Shown one piece after another: positions 47,852 through 56,247 of a stretch of DNA of 64,000 bases. Each line of letters starts with the position of its first letter. The first letter of the stretch is position 1. The notes below the pieces were generated by a model, which was not told where the DNA came from, did no database searches, and saw only the letters and a list, made by a program, of their open reading frames with translations. The stretch comes from Anabaena sp. FACHB-1237. GTDB lineage: Bacteria; Cyanobacteriota; Cyanobacteriia; Cyanobacteriales; Nostocaceae. The stretch spans positions 62,001 through 126,000 of the forward strand of contig NZ_JACJPV010000004.1 of assembly GCF_014696225.1 (NCBI RefSeq), in the 5' to 3' direction. The position numbers and the translations under genes are program-made.

Positions 47852-50011
47852 ATGTTGAACATTCCCCAAATATTAGCTACAGAACTACAACTAAAACCAC
47901 AACAAATAGAAAACGCCCTGTTATTATTAGCAGAAGGTGCGACAATTCCCTTTATCGCCAGATATCGGAAGGAATTGACTAATGAAATGAATGAGGTACA
48001 ATTACGGGATTTACAAGATAGGCATAATTACTTAACAGAATTGCAAGAAAGAAAGAAGGTGATATTAAATGGAATTGCCGAACAAGGAAAACTCACGGAA
48101 GAGTTACAAAATAAGATAGAAAACTGTTTACAGAAAACTGAACTTGAGGATTTATACTTACCGTATAAACCTAAGCGGCGGACTCGTGCTACTATTGCTA
48201 GAGAGAAAGGACTTGAACCTTTAGCAGTATTTATTAAATCTCTGAATGTGAAAAATGGTGTTTTTGCATCTTTAGAAGCAGAAGCAGAAAAGTATATTTC
48301 TGTGGAAAAAGAAGTTAAAACCGCAGCGGAAGCCCTGAAAGGTGCTAGTGATGTTTTAGCAGAAGAAATAGCTGACAAAGCGGAATTAAGAGCATATTTG
48401 CGAGAGTATTTTTTAGAGTCTGGGGTATTTATTTCTAGTATTAAAGAAGAATATCCAGAAGGTACAACTAAATTTGAAATGTACCGTAATTATCAAATCA
48501 AGGTGAAAAATATTGCTCCCCATAATATGTTAGCTTTATGTCGTGGAGAAGCGGAAAAAATCCTCAATTTTGACCTGAGTTATGATGAAGATTTTGTATT
48601 AAGTTATTTAGCATCTCAAGAAATTAAGACAAAAAATTCTCACGTGAGACAATTCTATCAAATGATGATTAAAGATGCTTTTAACAGATTAATGAAAACA
48701 TCATTAATTAATGAAGTAATTGCCGAAAAGAAGACTTATGCTGATATAGAATCAATCAAAACTTTTGAAACTAACTTGCGAGAATTATTATTATCAGCAC
48801 CAGCAGGAATGAAACCAACAATGGCTATTGATCCGGGTTTTAGAACAGGTTGTAAAGTAGCAATATTAGATCAAACTGGGAAGTTTTTAGAATATCAAGC
48901 GGTGTTTCCTCATCAAGCACAAGAACAACGATTAAAAGCTGCCCAAGCTATTAGTAATCTCATCAAAAAATACCGAATTGAATTAATAGCAATTGGTAAT
49001 GGTACTGCATCTCGTGAAACTGATGAATTTATCAGTGAAGTGTTAGAAACATTAGCGGAAAAACCGATCAAGGTTATTGTGAATGAATCTGGGGCTTCTA
49101 TATATTCTGCTAGTAAAGTGGCCTTGGAAGAATTTCCTGATTTAGATGTAACTGTGAGAGGGGCAATTAGTATAGGAAGAAGATTACAAGATCCCCTGGC
49201 AGAATTAGTAAAAATAGATCCAAAATCTATTGGTGTGGGACAATATCAACATGATGTAGATCAAAAATTACTCAAAAAGAAATTAGATGAAACTGTAGAA
49301 AGTTGTGTGAATTATGTAGGGGTAAATTTGAATACAGCATCTAAAGAGTTACTGACTTTTGTATCAGGAATCACACCAACTATAGCGAATAATATTATTA
49401 GTTATCGCAATGCAAATGGGGTGTTTAAAAATCGTCGTCAATTGTTAAAAGTATCGAAACTTGGACCGAAAGCATTTGAACAAGCAGCAGGTTTTTTAAG
49501 AATTAGAGATGGAGAAAACCCCTTAGATAATACAGCAGTGCATCCAGAGAGTTATGGAGTTGTGGAAGCGATCGCTAAAGATTTACAAGTACCCATTAAA
49601 CAGGTAACATTAATAGCGGAGAAACTGCAAAAAACCAACTTAAAGAAATACGTTACTGATAATATTGGAGAACCAACATTAAGAGATATTCTTCAAGAAT
49701 TAGAAAAACCAGGAAGAGATCCTCGTGCAGAATTTAAGTATGCGACATTTCAAGCAGGAATTAAAGAAATTAGTGACTTAAAAGTAGGAATGGAACTAGA
49801 AGGAATTATTACCAACGTTGCTAATTTTGGTGCATTTGTAGATATTGGAGTGCATCAAGATGGTTTAATTCATATTTCCCAATTAGCGGATAAATTTGTA
49901 GAAGATCCGAAAAAAATCGTCAAAGTTGGACAAGTAGTAAAAGTGAGAATTTTAGAAGTTAATGAGAAATTGAAAAGAATTAGTTTATCCATGAAAGCAG
50001 CAAAACAATAA
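47852..50011 (+). CDS. tex: Tex family RNA-binding transcription accessory protein
   Basis: 719 aa. Domains in order: Tex N-terminal helical part (LLLAEGATIPFIARYRKELTNEMNEVQLRDLQDR), a YqgF-like RNase H fold (TMAIDPGFRTGCKVAILDQTGKFLEY, about 326-351), a helix-hairpin-helix (NLNTASKELLTFVSGITPTIANNIISYR), and an S1 RNA-binding domain at the C-terminus (ELEGIITNVANFGAFVDIGVHQDGLIHISQLADKFV). Tex binds nucleic acids and affects transcription elongation or RNA turnover. A ggacttctt palindrome follows the stop by 3 bases. Confidence 0.97.
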   Translation: MLNIPQILATELQLKPQQIENALLLLAEGATIPFIARYRKELTNEMNEVQLRDLQDRHNYLTELQERKKVILNGIAEQGKLTEELQNKIENCLQKTELEDLYLPYKPKRRTRATIAREKGLEPLAVFIKSLNVKNGVFASLEAEAEKYISVEKEVKTAAEALKGASDVLAEEIADKAELRAYLREYFLESGVFISSIKEEYPEGTTKFEMYRNYQIKVKNIAPHNMLALCRGEAEKILNFDLSYDEDFVLSYLASQEIKTKNSHVRQFYQMMIKDAFNRLMKTSLINEVIAEKKTYADIESIKTFETNLRELLLSAPAGMKPTMAIDPGFRTGCKVAILDQTGKFLEYQAVFPHQAQEQRLKAAQAISNLIKKYRIELIAIGNGTASRETDEFISEVLETLAEKPIKVIVNESGASIYSASKVALEEFPDLDVTVRGAISIGRRLQDPLAELVKIDPKSIGVGQYQHDVDQKLLKKKLDETVESCVNYVGVNLNTASKELLTFVSGITPTIANNIISYRNANGVFKNRRQLLKVSKLGPKAFEQAAGFLRIRDGENPLDNTAVHPESYGVVEAIAKDLQVPIKQVTLIAEKLQKTNLKKYVTDNIGEPTLRDILQELEKPGRDPRAEFKYATFQAGIKEISDLKVGMELEGIITNVANFGAFVDIGVHQDGLIHISQLADKFVEDPKKIVKVGQVVKVRILEVNEKLKRISLSMKAAKQ

Positions 50012-50014
50012 ACC

Positions 50015-50047
50015 AGATCCCGGACTTCTTTAAGAAGTCCGGGATCT
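50015..50047. terminator. Palindrome of the ggacttctt family, copy 2
   Basis: 16-base arms (50015-50030 and 50032-50047), outer stem atccc paired to gggat. It begins 3 bases after the tex stop codon, the normal place for a terminator. Confidence 0.8.
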
Positions 50048-50157
50048 ATCTTGAGATAGAGATCAATTCTATCTAATAAAAGATGTGGAAAATTTACTCA
50101 TATTCAATAATGGAGGAATCATATCAAACAGTTCACTATGTAACTGAGGTAAAAATA

Positions 50158-50523
50158 ATGTGGGCAAATTTTTTCACTGCATTAGCAACAGCATTAAGTT
50201 TATTAATAGTTGACTTAGTTGTACCAGGAGTAGATATTGCCAATTTCTTTTCAGCTTTAGTAGCAGCGATGGTTATTGGTTTAATTAATAGTGGTATTAA
50301 ACCAATTATTACAATGGCATCATTACCATTAAACTATTTAACATTAGGGGCATCTTCTCTAGTAGTTAATGGCATTTGCTTATGGTTAGCATCTTTACTA
50401 GTTCCAGGTTTTCAAATAACAGGAATTGTGGCCTTTATCGTTGCCCCTATAGTGCTTTCTTTAGTGAATACATTAATGAGTAAATACTTTGCAGAAAGAG
50501 GTTTGGAAATGGAAAATCGTTAA
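50158..50523 (+). CDS. Phage holin family (YvlD-like) membrane protein
   Basis: 121 aa from the ATG at 50158, with gaggt nearby; the frame is open further upstream. Four hydrophobic helices fit the Phage_holin_4_2/YvlD pattern: FFTALATALSLLIVDLVVPGVDI, FSALVAAMVIGLINSGIKPII, LPLNYLTLGASSLVVNGICLWLASLLVPGF, IVAFIVAPIVLSLVNTLM. Despite the name it is a normal bacterial membrane protein, not a sign of a prophage. A second small membrane protein follows on the same strand. Confidence 0.88.
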   Translation: MWANFFTALATALSLLIVDLVVPGVDIANFFSALVAAMVIGLINSGIKPIITMASLPLNYLTLGASSLVVNGICLWLASLLVPGFQITGIVAFIVAPIVLSLVNTLMSKYFAERGLEMENR

Positions 50524-50580
50524 TAGCTATCAATAGTCAGCTATCAGCTAATTCAATTAGGATCATAGGATCAAAAATTC

Positions 50581-50769
50581 ATGACTATGAAATTACTTCG
50601 CTTGTTTTTAGGTGTAATTGTACCCCCATTGGGGGTTTTTTTAACTGTAGGTTTTAGTACAACCTTGTTAATTAACATTTTACTGACTTTTTTGGGATGG
50701 TTTCCTGGCAGTATTCACGCTATTTGGGTAATTATGAAATATCAAGAAAACATGGATGAAGTAGTATAA
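50581..50769 (+). CDS. YqaE/Pmp3 family membrane protein
   Basis: 62 aa with two helices: LLRLFLGVIVPPLGVFLTVG and TLLINILLTFLGWFPGSIHAIWVIM. The PPLGVFL and WFPGSIHAIWVI strings are the UPF0057/Pmp3 hallmark. Pmp3 proteins are linked to membrane potential and salt or cold stress. It follows the holin-family gene by 57 bases, and a ggacttctt-family palindrome lies 9 bases after the stop. Confidence 0.93.
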   Translation: MTMKLLRLFLGVIVPPLGVFLTVGFSTTLLINILLTFLGWFPGSIHAIWVIMKYQENMDEVV

Positions 50770-50777
50770 ATAAAACC

Positions 50778-50810
50778 AGATCCCCGACTTCTTTAAGAAG
50801 TCGGGGATCT
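50778..50810. terminator. Palindrome of the ggacttctt family, copy 3
   Basis: 16-base arms (50778-50793 and 50795-50810). Here the stem reads gatccccgac paired to gtcggggatc, so the ggac/gtcc pair of other copies is changed to cgac/gtcg on both sides. Lies between the convergent ends of the YqaE and coiled-coil genes. Confidence 0.8.
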
Positions 50811-50824
50811 TTCAATTCTTTAAA

Positions 50825-51607
50825 TTACGAATTAATGACTTTATCTTTATCCTTAAATAAATCAGCAGCAGCTAAGAGTAAATCTCGTAAACGTTGTTTT
50901 AATTGACTTTCTTTGTGAGCGATCGCTGCCCCAACTTCTCGCATTTTATCCTCTAAAGTAGAATGTTTTTCTCTAATTTGTACAGTCAGAGATTCCACTT
51001 GATAACTAGTTTGTTCATACCATTTTTTAGCATCATCTAAATAATACTGCACCTCTTTTTCGTTACCACTATAACGGGCAGCCAAATTAGCCTTAATAAT
51101 AGCTATTTGTGCCTGTAACTGTGCATAACGTTTTTTTAATAAACCTACTTCCTCTGTATCCTTAATAGCGTTAATTGCAGAATCAATTACTATTTTCTGA
51201 TCATCAGATTTATCTTGATTAGTTTCCACAATTTTTGTTAAAATTGCCTCAATTTGCGTTTGTAAACTCTCTTCCTCTTGATTTAATTTTTCTTGTAATT
51301 CTTTTAATTCCGTTTTTAATTTGAAAATACTGGCCTGTTTTTTAGTATTAACGGCTTCCATAGCACCTTGAATAGAAGCGATCACGTCATCTTGAATAGC
51401 ATGACCTTTAGCTTGCAAATTTTCCACCACAGTAGACACAGCATCATTAACTAAACTTACCACTTCATGAGAACCTTCTTGAAATTCAGCCGAAACTTGA
51501 GAAACGGCAGATTTAACAATTTCTCTAATACGTTCGGCCTTTAATTGTCCTGTTTCCTGTGCTTGTTGTAAATCAGTTTTAATTTGTTCTTTAATATTAT
51601 TAGTCAT
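50825..51607 (-). CDS. Coiled-coil protein of unknown function
   Basis: 260 aa from the ATG at 51607; the frame runs ten codons further up, but MTNNIKEQIKTDLQQAQETGQ is a better start. The protein is almost all amphipathic helix, with Val/Ser-rich N-terminal part (IVKSAVSQVSAEFQEGSHEVVSLVNDAVSTVVENL) and long coiled coils (KLKTELKELQEKLNQEEESLQTQIEAIL). It may belong to DUF6781 or apolipoprotein-like helical proteins, but I am not sure. No signal peptide. Convergent with yqaE; a palindrome lies upstream of its start. Confidence 0.7.
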   Translation of the reverse strand: MTNNIKEQIKTDLQQAQETGQLKAERIREIVKSAVSQVSAEFQEGSHEVVSLVNDAVSTVVENLQAKGHAIQDDVIASIQGAMEAVNTKKQASIFKLKTELKELQEKLNQEEESLQTQIEAILTKIVETNQDKSDDQKIVIDSAINAIKDTEEVGLLKKRYAQLQAQIAIIKANLAARYSGNEKEVQYYLDDAKKWYEQTSYQVESLTVQIREKHSTLEDKMREVGAAIAHKESQLKQRLRDLLLAAADLFKDKDKVINS

Positions 51608-51677
51608 CTTTAATAAATATGAATGCAACAAGTACATTATGTAAGATAAATTGATTTTTGAAAACTATCCATAGATA

Positions 51678-51709
51678 GATCCCGGACTTCTTCAAGAAGT
51701 CCGGGTCTA
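51678..51709. terminator. Palindrome of the ggacttctt family, copy 4 (one-base bulge)
   Basis: Left arm agatcccggacttctt, right arm aagaagtccgggtct with one A missing from the outer stem. It stands between divergent gene starts (51607 minus, 51784 plus), so here it is not at a 3' end; it is closer to the two promoters. Confidence 0.75.
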
Positions 51710-51783
51710 ATACAATACATTGTCAAAATTACCAACTTGTGAAATAATCAATATTAGTCAAAATTACGGAATAAATTATAACC

Positions 51784-52008
51784 ATGTGGCGTGTTAATAT
51801 TACCTGTTCAGCAGAAGATTGGAAAATTAGTGGTACAGAATTTAAAAAAATGGCAGAAACCTATCAAACAGAATTAATTGGTTCTAAAAAAATGCCTGAT
51901 GGAACGCGCATCATGTCTTATAAAATTGAAGATGTTAGTGAGGCGGAAGAATTTCAAGAAAAAAGTGCGAACTTCCCCGGTTTTATCACAGATTTTGAAT
52001 CTTTATAA
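51784..52008 (+). CDS. Conserved small hypothetical protein (74 aa)
   Basis: 74 aa, soluble, acidic. Reads MWRVNITCSAEDWKISGTEFKKM, then a central basic segment and FPGFITDFESL at the end. I believe the family occurs in other cyanobacteria but cannot name it. It precedes the cytochrome c6-like gene by 43 bases on the same strand and may be co-transcribed. No ribosome-binding site is evident. Confidence 0.65.
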   Translation: MWRVNITCSAEDWKISGTEFKKMAETYQTELIGSKKMPDGTRIMSYKIEDVSEAEEFQEKSANFPGFITDFESL

Positions 52009-52051
52009 ATATCAACTTGTTAATTTATTAATTTAGGCTAAATTTAGACTA

Positions 52052-52387
52052 ATGAAAAAATTAATTACTTTGATATTATGCACATTTTATTTGTACATAA
52101 TTCATTTTACATCACCTGCAATTGCTTTAGATACCGTCAACGGTGCAGAAATTTTCAGCGTTCATTGTGCTGGTTGCCATATTAATGGTAGTAACATTAT
52201 TAGACGGGGTAAAAATCTCAAAAAAAATACACTCGAAAAATATGGGATGTATTCTTTAGAGGCTATTACAAATATCGTCAATAATGGTAAAAATAATATG
52301 TCAGCTTTCAAAGACAAATTAACCCCTACAGAAATTGAAAATGTGGCCGCTTATGTTTTGGAACAAGCAGAAAAAAACTGGAAATAA
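52052..52387 (+). CDS. Cytochrome c6-like c-type cytochrome
   Basis: 111 aa with a signal peptide (1-about 26, ends SPAIA). The mature part matches cytochrome c6: GAEIFSVHCAGCHINGSNII with the heme site CAGCH (Cys39, Cys42, His43), and the methionine ligand in NNMSAFKDKL (Met83), ending IENVAAYVLEQAEKNW. Cytochrome c6 carries electrons from b6f to photosystem I or oxidase in the thylakoid lumen. Copies outside PetJ itself (c6B/c6C types) exist, and I cannot decide which this is, so no symbol. Followed by a 12-bp tandem repeat. Confidence 0.9.
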   Translation: MKKLITLILCTFYLYIIHFTSPAIALDTVNGAEIFSVHCAGCHINGSNIIRRGKNLKKNTLEKYGMYSLEAITNIVNNGKNNMSAFKDKLTPTEIENVAAYVLEQAEKNWK

Positions 52388-52420
52388 TCTCACAAATAAT
52401 CTCACAAATAATCTCACAAA
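52385..52420. repeat. 12-bp tandem repeat at the cytochrome stop codon
   Basis: taatctcacaaa occurs three times without change (52385, 52397, 52409); the first TAA is the cytochrome stop. The unit is a multiple of three, so the downstream frame (aldo/keto reductase) stays open through it. Confidence 0.9.
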
Positions 52421-52454
52421 TAAGACCAATAACACCAATAACAATTCAAAAAAT

Positions 52455-53474
52455 ATGATGTTACCTGAAAACAGTTACTTACAATTTACCTCAGATTTAA
52501 AAATTTGTCGCATATTAAATGGAATGTGGCAAGTTTCTGGAGGACATGGCCGCATTAACTCCAAAACCGCTATTGAGTCCATGTTTGAATATGTGGACGC
52601 AGGTTTTACCACTTGGGATCTAGCAGATCATTATGGACCAGCAGAGGACTTTATTGGTGAATTTCGTCGTCAATTAATTGCCACTGGTGGAGAAGAAGCA
52701 GTTAATAAAATTCAAGCATTTACAAAATGGGTCCCTCGTCCTGGAAAAATGACTAAAGCATTAGTAGAGGAAAATATTAATATTTCTCTAAGAAGAATGG
52801 ATGTAAAAACATTAGATCTAATGCAGTTCCATTGGTGGGAATATGGAGACTCTAATTATTTAGATGCCCTCAAATATATGGCAGAATTGCAAACGGAAGG
52901 TAAAATTAAACATCTAGCTTTGACTAATTTTGATACTGAACATTTGCAAATTATTACAGATGCAGGAATCAAAATTGTTTCTAACCAAGTCCAGTTTTCT
53001 TTAGTTGATAGAAGACCACAAGTAAATATGATTAAATTCTGTCAGGAACATGATATCAAATTGTTTACCTATGGTACTATTTGCGGTGGTTTACTATCAG
53101 AAAAATATTTAGGTAAACCTGAACCAAAAAGTTTAGAAATTAACACCACCAGCTTGAGAAAATATAAACAAATGATTGACGCTTGGGGAGGTTGGGGATT
53201 ATTTCAAGAGTTATTAACTACTTTGAAAAATATTGCTAATAAACATCAGGTAAGTATTACTAATGTGGCTGTAAACTACATTTTAAATCAGCCATCGGTA
53301 GGAGGTGTTATTGTGGGTACTAGGTTAGGAATTGCGGAACATTTACAAGATAATGGGCAGGTATTTAGTTTTAATTTGGATGCTGAAGATGTGAAAAAAA
53401 TTGATGCTATTTCTCAACAGTCGCGGGATTTATACCAGTTAATTGGTGATTGTGGGGATGAGTATAGAAGGTAG
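52455..53474 (+). CDS. Aldo/keto reductase
   Basis: 339 aa from ATG 52455 (a second ATG follows at 52458). The catalytic tetrad is in place: Asp and Tyr in FTTWDLADHYGPAED, Lys in IQAFTKWVPRPG, His in LDLMQFHWWEYGD. The later parts SLVDRRPQVNMIKFCQEHDIKLFTYG and NQPSVGGVIVGTRL fit the NADPH-binding end. The frame is open another 40 codons upstream through the cytochrome gene, giving an Asn/Thr-rich stretch coded by the 12-bp repeat, which is unlikely to be translated. Probably in the cytosol; substrate unknown. Confidence 0.92.
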   Translation: MMLPENSYLQFTSDLKICRILNGMWQVSGGHGRINSKTAIESMFEYVDAGFTTWDLADHYGPAEDFIGEFRRQLIATGGEEAVNKIQAFTKWVPRPGKMTKALVEENINISLRRMDVKTLDLMQFHWWEYGDSNYLDALKYMAELQTEGKIKHLALTNFDTEHLQIITDAGIKIVSNQVQFSLVDRRPQVNMIKFCQEHDIKLFTYGTICGGLLSEKYLGKPEPKSLEINTTSLRKYKQMIDAWGGWGLFQELLTTLKNIANKHQVSITNVAVNYILNQPSVGGVIVGTRLGIAEHLQDNGQVFSFNLDAEDVKKIDAISQQSRDLYQLIGDCGDEYRR

Positions 53475-53477
53475 GAT

Positions 53478-54662
53478 TTAGGGGTTAGGTGTTGGGGTAT
53501 CTTGAATCAAAAATTGAAAACGTTTATCTTCTCGAATAGCATCAAAATATGAGTCATTTTTTGCCATTTCGCGGTATTTATCAGGATTCAAGTTAATTGC
53601 TGTTTGTAGGTTTTCAATTGCTTTTTCAATATTACTTTGCAAAGCATAAATACAAGATTTATTGTACCAAGCATATTGATAATCAGGTTTAAATTCCAGT
53701 GCTTTGTCGTAGGATGCGATCGCCTCTTCATACCTCCCTAAATTATAGAGGGAATTGCCCCGGTTGTTCCAAGCATATTGATCATCAGGTTTAAATTCCA
53801 GTGCTTTGTCGTAGGATGCGATCGCCTCTTCATACCTCCCTAAATTATTGAGGGAAATGCCCCGGTTGTTCCAAGCATATTGATCATCAGGTTTAAATTC
53901 CAGTGCTTTGTCGAAAGAAGAAATTGCAGCTTGATAATTTTGTTTAATATTTTGTAAATAACCTAATTCAAAAAATAATTTAGCTTTTTGTTCATGATCT
54001 ATTTGATCATTTTCAATAATTTCAATAATTTCAATAATTTTCTGATTGGTTTCTTCAGAAGTTAAATTTACATACTTTTCATAAGTTCCTTCCTCAATAA
54101 TCAGATTTGATTCTTGTTTTATAGTTGTGGAATCTAGGGGAAAATTAAATAACCCCGAACGCCAATCAAAAAAATCTGGGGCGCGGTGAATAAAATATTT
54201 AATGGCAAACTGTGGTAATAGGAAAACAAAACAAATTTTAAACTTATCTCTAAATCTTTCTCGTTGCTGGTTGATACTAATTAAAATTGGCGGTACACCT
54301 TCCCAGCTATAATGATGGGTTTCTCGACTACTCCAACCTGCTAAGGTTTTAGCCTCTTCATATTTATATAATGCAGATTCTAAACCTGTAATGAATAATA
54401 TATTGATATTGTTTTTCTTAGGTAATTGTTCAACTTCTGCATATAAATTAGCAACATCTTTATCTAATTTAAGCACTTCTATATTTTTATCATTAATATC
54501 TGCTTGAACTTTACTAATTAATTGTTCACCACTAGCAGGAGAACAGCGCACAAATAACAAAGCGAACCCTTCTGTAAACCGCAGTGTCCGCAGAAATGCT
54601 TGATATTCTTCATCTTTATCTATGGGTAAATCATCATCCCATTCACTTAGTTTTAAAGGCAT
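53478..54662 (-). CDS. TPR protein with N-terminal ATPase-like domain, partner of the P-loop ATPase
   Basis: 394 aa. The first 190 residues form a domain with strands FALLFVRCSP, INILFITGLES and FVFLLPQF and the string FFDWRSGLFNF, which I recall from cyanobacterial and Chloroflexi TPR proteins (as in LWSWRSGVFEF); it lacks a Walker A motif. Residues about 215-380 are TPRs, three of them almost identical at DNA level. The gene precedes the stop side of an ATPase gene by 122 bases (same strand, downstream of it). The pair looks like an ATPase split from its TPR sensor part, a layout common in conflict (STAND-like) systems. Function is inferred. Confidence 0.75.
   Translation of the reverse strand: MPLKLSEWDDDLPIDKDEEYQAFLRTLRFTEGFALLFVRCSPASGEQLISKVQADINDKNIEVLKLDKDVANLYAEVEQLPKKNNINILFITGLESALYKYEEAKTLAGWSSRETHHYSWEGVPPILISINQQRERFRDKFKICFVFLLPQFAIKYFIHRAPDFFDWRSGLFNFPLDSTTIKQESNLIIEEGTYEKYVNLTSEETNQKIIEIIEIIENDQIDHEQKAKLFFELGYLQNIKQNYQAAISSFDKALEFKPDDQYAWNNRGISLNNLGRYEEAIASYDKALEFKPDDQYAWNNRGNSLYNLGRYEEAIASYDKALEFKPDYQYAWYNKSCIYALQSNIEKAIENLQTAINLNPDKYREMAKNDSYFDAIREDKRFQFLIQDTPTPNP
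53667..53925. repeat. 102-bp intragenic repeat (TPR units, 2.5 copies)
   Basis: Copies begin at 53667, 53769 and 53871, 102 bases apart, and differ at only a few positions. Each full copy codes one 34-residue TPR and holds a HIP1 octamer (53716-53723, 53818-53825). Near-identity suggests recent duplication or gene conversion. Confidence 0.92.
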
Positions 54663-54682
54663 AGTTTTAGATAGATAATCAT

Positions 54683-54769
54683 GTAGGTTGGGTAGAACGC
54701 AGTGAAACCTAACAAAGTTATAAAATAAAGTTCAGTTAATGATGGGTTTCGTTCCTCAACCTAACCTAC
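54683..54769. repeat. Imperfect inverted repeat, gtaggttgggt type
   Basis: gtaggttgggtagaacgc (from 54683) and its imperfect complement ending ctcaacctaacctac (to 54769) flank an AT-rich loop. The form gtaggttgggtt...gaaaccc is a widespread dispersed repeat in cyanobacterial spacers. Here it separates the ATPase and TPR genes. Confidence 0.65.
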
Positions 54770-54784
54770 AGGGTTAGGGAGAGG

Positions 54785-56119
54785 TTAAGCATTTGGATAA
54801 AGTTGATTATAAGCATCCTGAAATTCTTTGATCCCTTTAATCAGAGGATGAATATCATACCACAATTTAATTCCTCCATTTACTTCTTGATAACGATATT
54901 CTAAAATGCAGCGATTAAATAGTAAACCACGACAAAGTTGATTATTTTCTATTATCTTAGATTGATGAACCTTTGCTAGTGCTTCCCATTCATTGGCATA
55001 AACTGTATGTTTATAGGTATTTCTTAACTCACTAATTGAACGTTGTAAAACATTGTTAGAAATGGGTAAAGTGTTTGTGTATTTGAGTGCTTCCTTCATT
55101 AATAATAACAAATTTCGCGTATGACCTCCACTCATTAAACATAAAATTTCTAATGATTTTCTATTTTCAAATAAATCCACAATAGACTTACTAGAGTCTA
55201 TGGTAGAAAGTCGTTTTTGGAGAACTTCAATAACTTTCTCAATTCCTGGTTGATAGGGTTTATTTTCAGGAGTTAGTACCATAATCATCGGTAATACCTG
55301 GGGAGTACCATATATATCTAGTAATGATGCTGATCTGTCAGAATAAATTAAAGAAATTGGTACAGTATAAATTAAATGACAATCTAAATCTTTCAGTTGT
55401 TCATTGCGATCTATAAAAATTTGATCATGGTTGCTGCGTTTATCTTCTTGGATTACAGGAACAATTCTATCTAAGTTATCAGCAATTAAAACTAATTGGT
55501 CATATCCTGAAGGTAGGTTTTTTTTGACATCTTGAATAAATTCATTTAATGCTTTAGTTAAAGTCGTGGTATGGGGATTAATCAAATCACGGATTTTGCG
55601 GCGTTCAGTGGGTTCACTGCGGATTTTTGTGGTAATTTTAGCAAATTGTGAAACCTGTGCTTCAATTGATAAGTCATCTAGGGAAATTTCTGTTTGTAAG
55701 AAATCTCTTAAATTGTTACATTGTTGTTTTAACCAATTCAATAAAGCTGGAGAATCAGTTCTATCTTTAAATGCTGCTAATATATTGCGAGTGCAAGCTA
55801 AAAGAATATCTGTATATTGAACATCTTCTGGATCAATATCTGCGTCATCCGCCGCAAAGTAGACGACAAAAAAACCTCTTTCATCTAAGAATTTTTGTAG
55901 ACGTAGTAATTCTGTAGATTTTCCCACACCACGATGACCCGCATAAAGTTGACAGGTATTTCTATCAGAATATAAAATCTCTTTACCTACAGATTCTAAT
56001 ATATCACCATCTCCCCGCACTTCGTGACAATCAACATAAGCAGGATCACCCGCAGGTAAGGGTTGAAAGGGATTAAAGGCGTTATATAGCCCTTTTAAAA
56101 AGTCAAAATCTGATGTCAT
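54785..56119 (-). CDS. P-loop ATPase (STAND/KAP-like), partner of the TPR protein
   Basis: 444 aa from ATG 56119 (MTSDFDFLKGLYNAFNPFQPL); another ATG lies 15 bases upstream. Walker A GHRGVGKSTELLRL (about 61-74), Walker B LVLIADNLDRI (about 213-223), then LIYTVPISLIY (sensor-like strand) and SGGHTRNLLLLMKEAL (arginine finger/lid region). The C-terminal part is a winged-helix-like end with WYDIHPLI. No effector domain is fused. With the TPR protein it forms a two-gene cassette I remember as recurring in cyanobacteria. Phage defence or stress sensing is an inference. Confidence 0.85.
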   Translation of the reverse strand: MTSDFDFLKGLYNAFNPFQPLPAGDPAYVDCHEVRGDGDILESVGKEILYSDRNTCQLYAGHRGVGKSTELLRLQKFLDERGFFVVYFAADDADIDPEDVQYTDILLACTRNILAAFKDRTDSPALLNWLKQQCNNLRDFLQTEISLDDLSIEAQVSQFAKITTKIRSEPTERRKIRDLINPHTTTLTKALNEFIQDVKKNLPSGYDQLVLIADNLDRIVPVIQEDKRSNHDQIFIDRNEQLKDLDCHLIYTVPISLIYSDRSASLLDIYGTPQVLPMIMVLTPENKPYQPGIEKVIEVLQKRLSTIDSSKSIVDLFENRKSLEILCLMSGGHTRNLLLLMKEALKYTNTLPISNNVLQRSISELRNTYKHTVYANEWEALAKVHQSKIIENNQLCRGLLFNRCILEYRYQEVNGGIKLWYDIHPLIKGIKEFQDAYNQLYPNA

Positions 56120-56247
56120 AGTAGAAAACCTCACAATTTAACGTCATTTTAACGCAAAAATACTGAGATTTGAATTTTATTTTAACTTTAGTTACTATTT
56201 AGTTGATATTTAGTTGATAATAAAACTAACCTATTGGAGTAAAACCT

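Noticed and set aside
50158..50523. Prophage remnant on account of the holin-family name
   Set aside because: The YvlD-like family is a normal bacterial membrane protein; no other phage gene is near.
52335..52454. 40-residue N-terminal extension of the aldo/keto reductase
   Set aside because: It lies in the cytochrome gene and the 12-bp repeat, has no family support, and two ATGs follow at the family's normal start.
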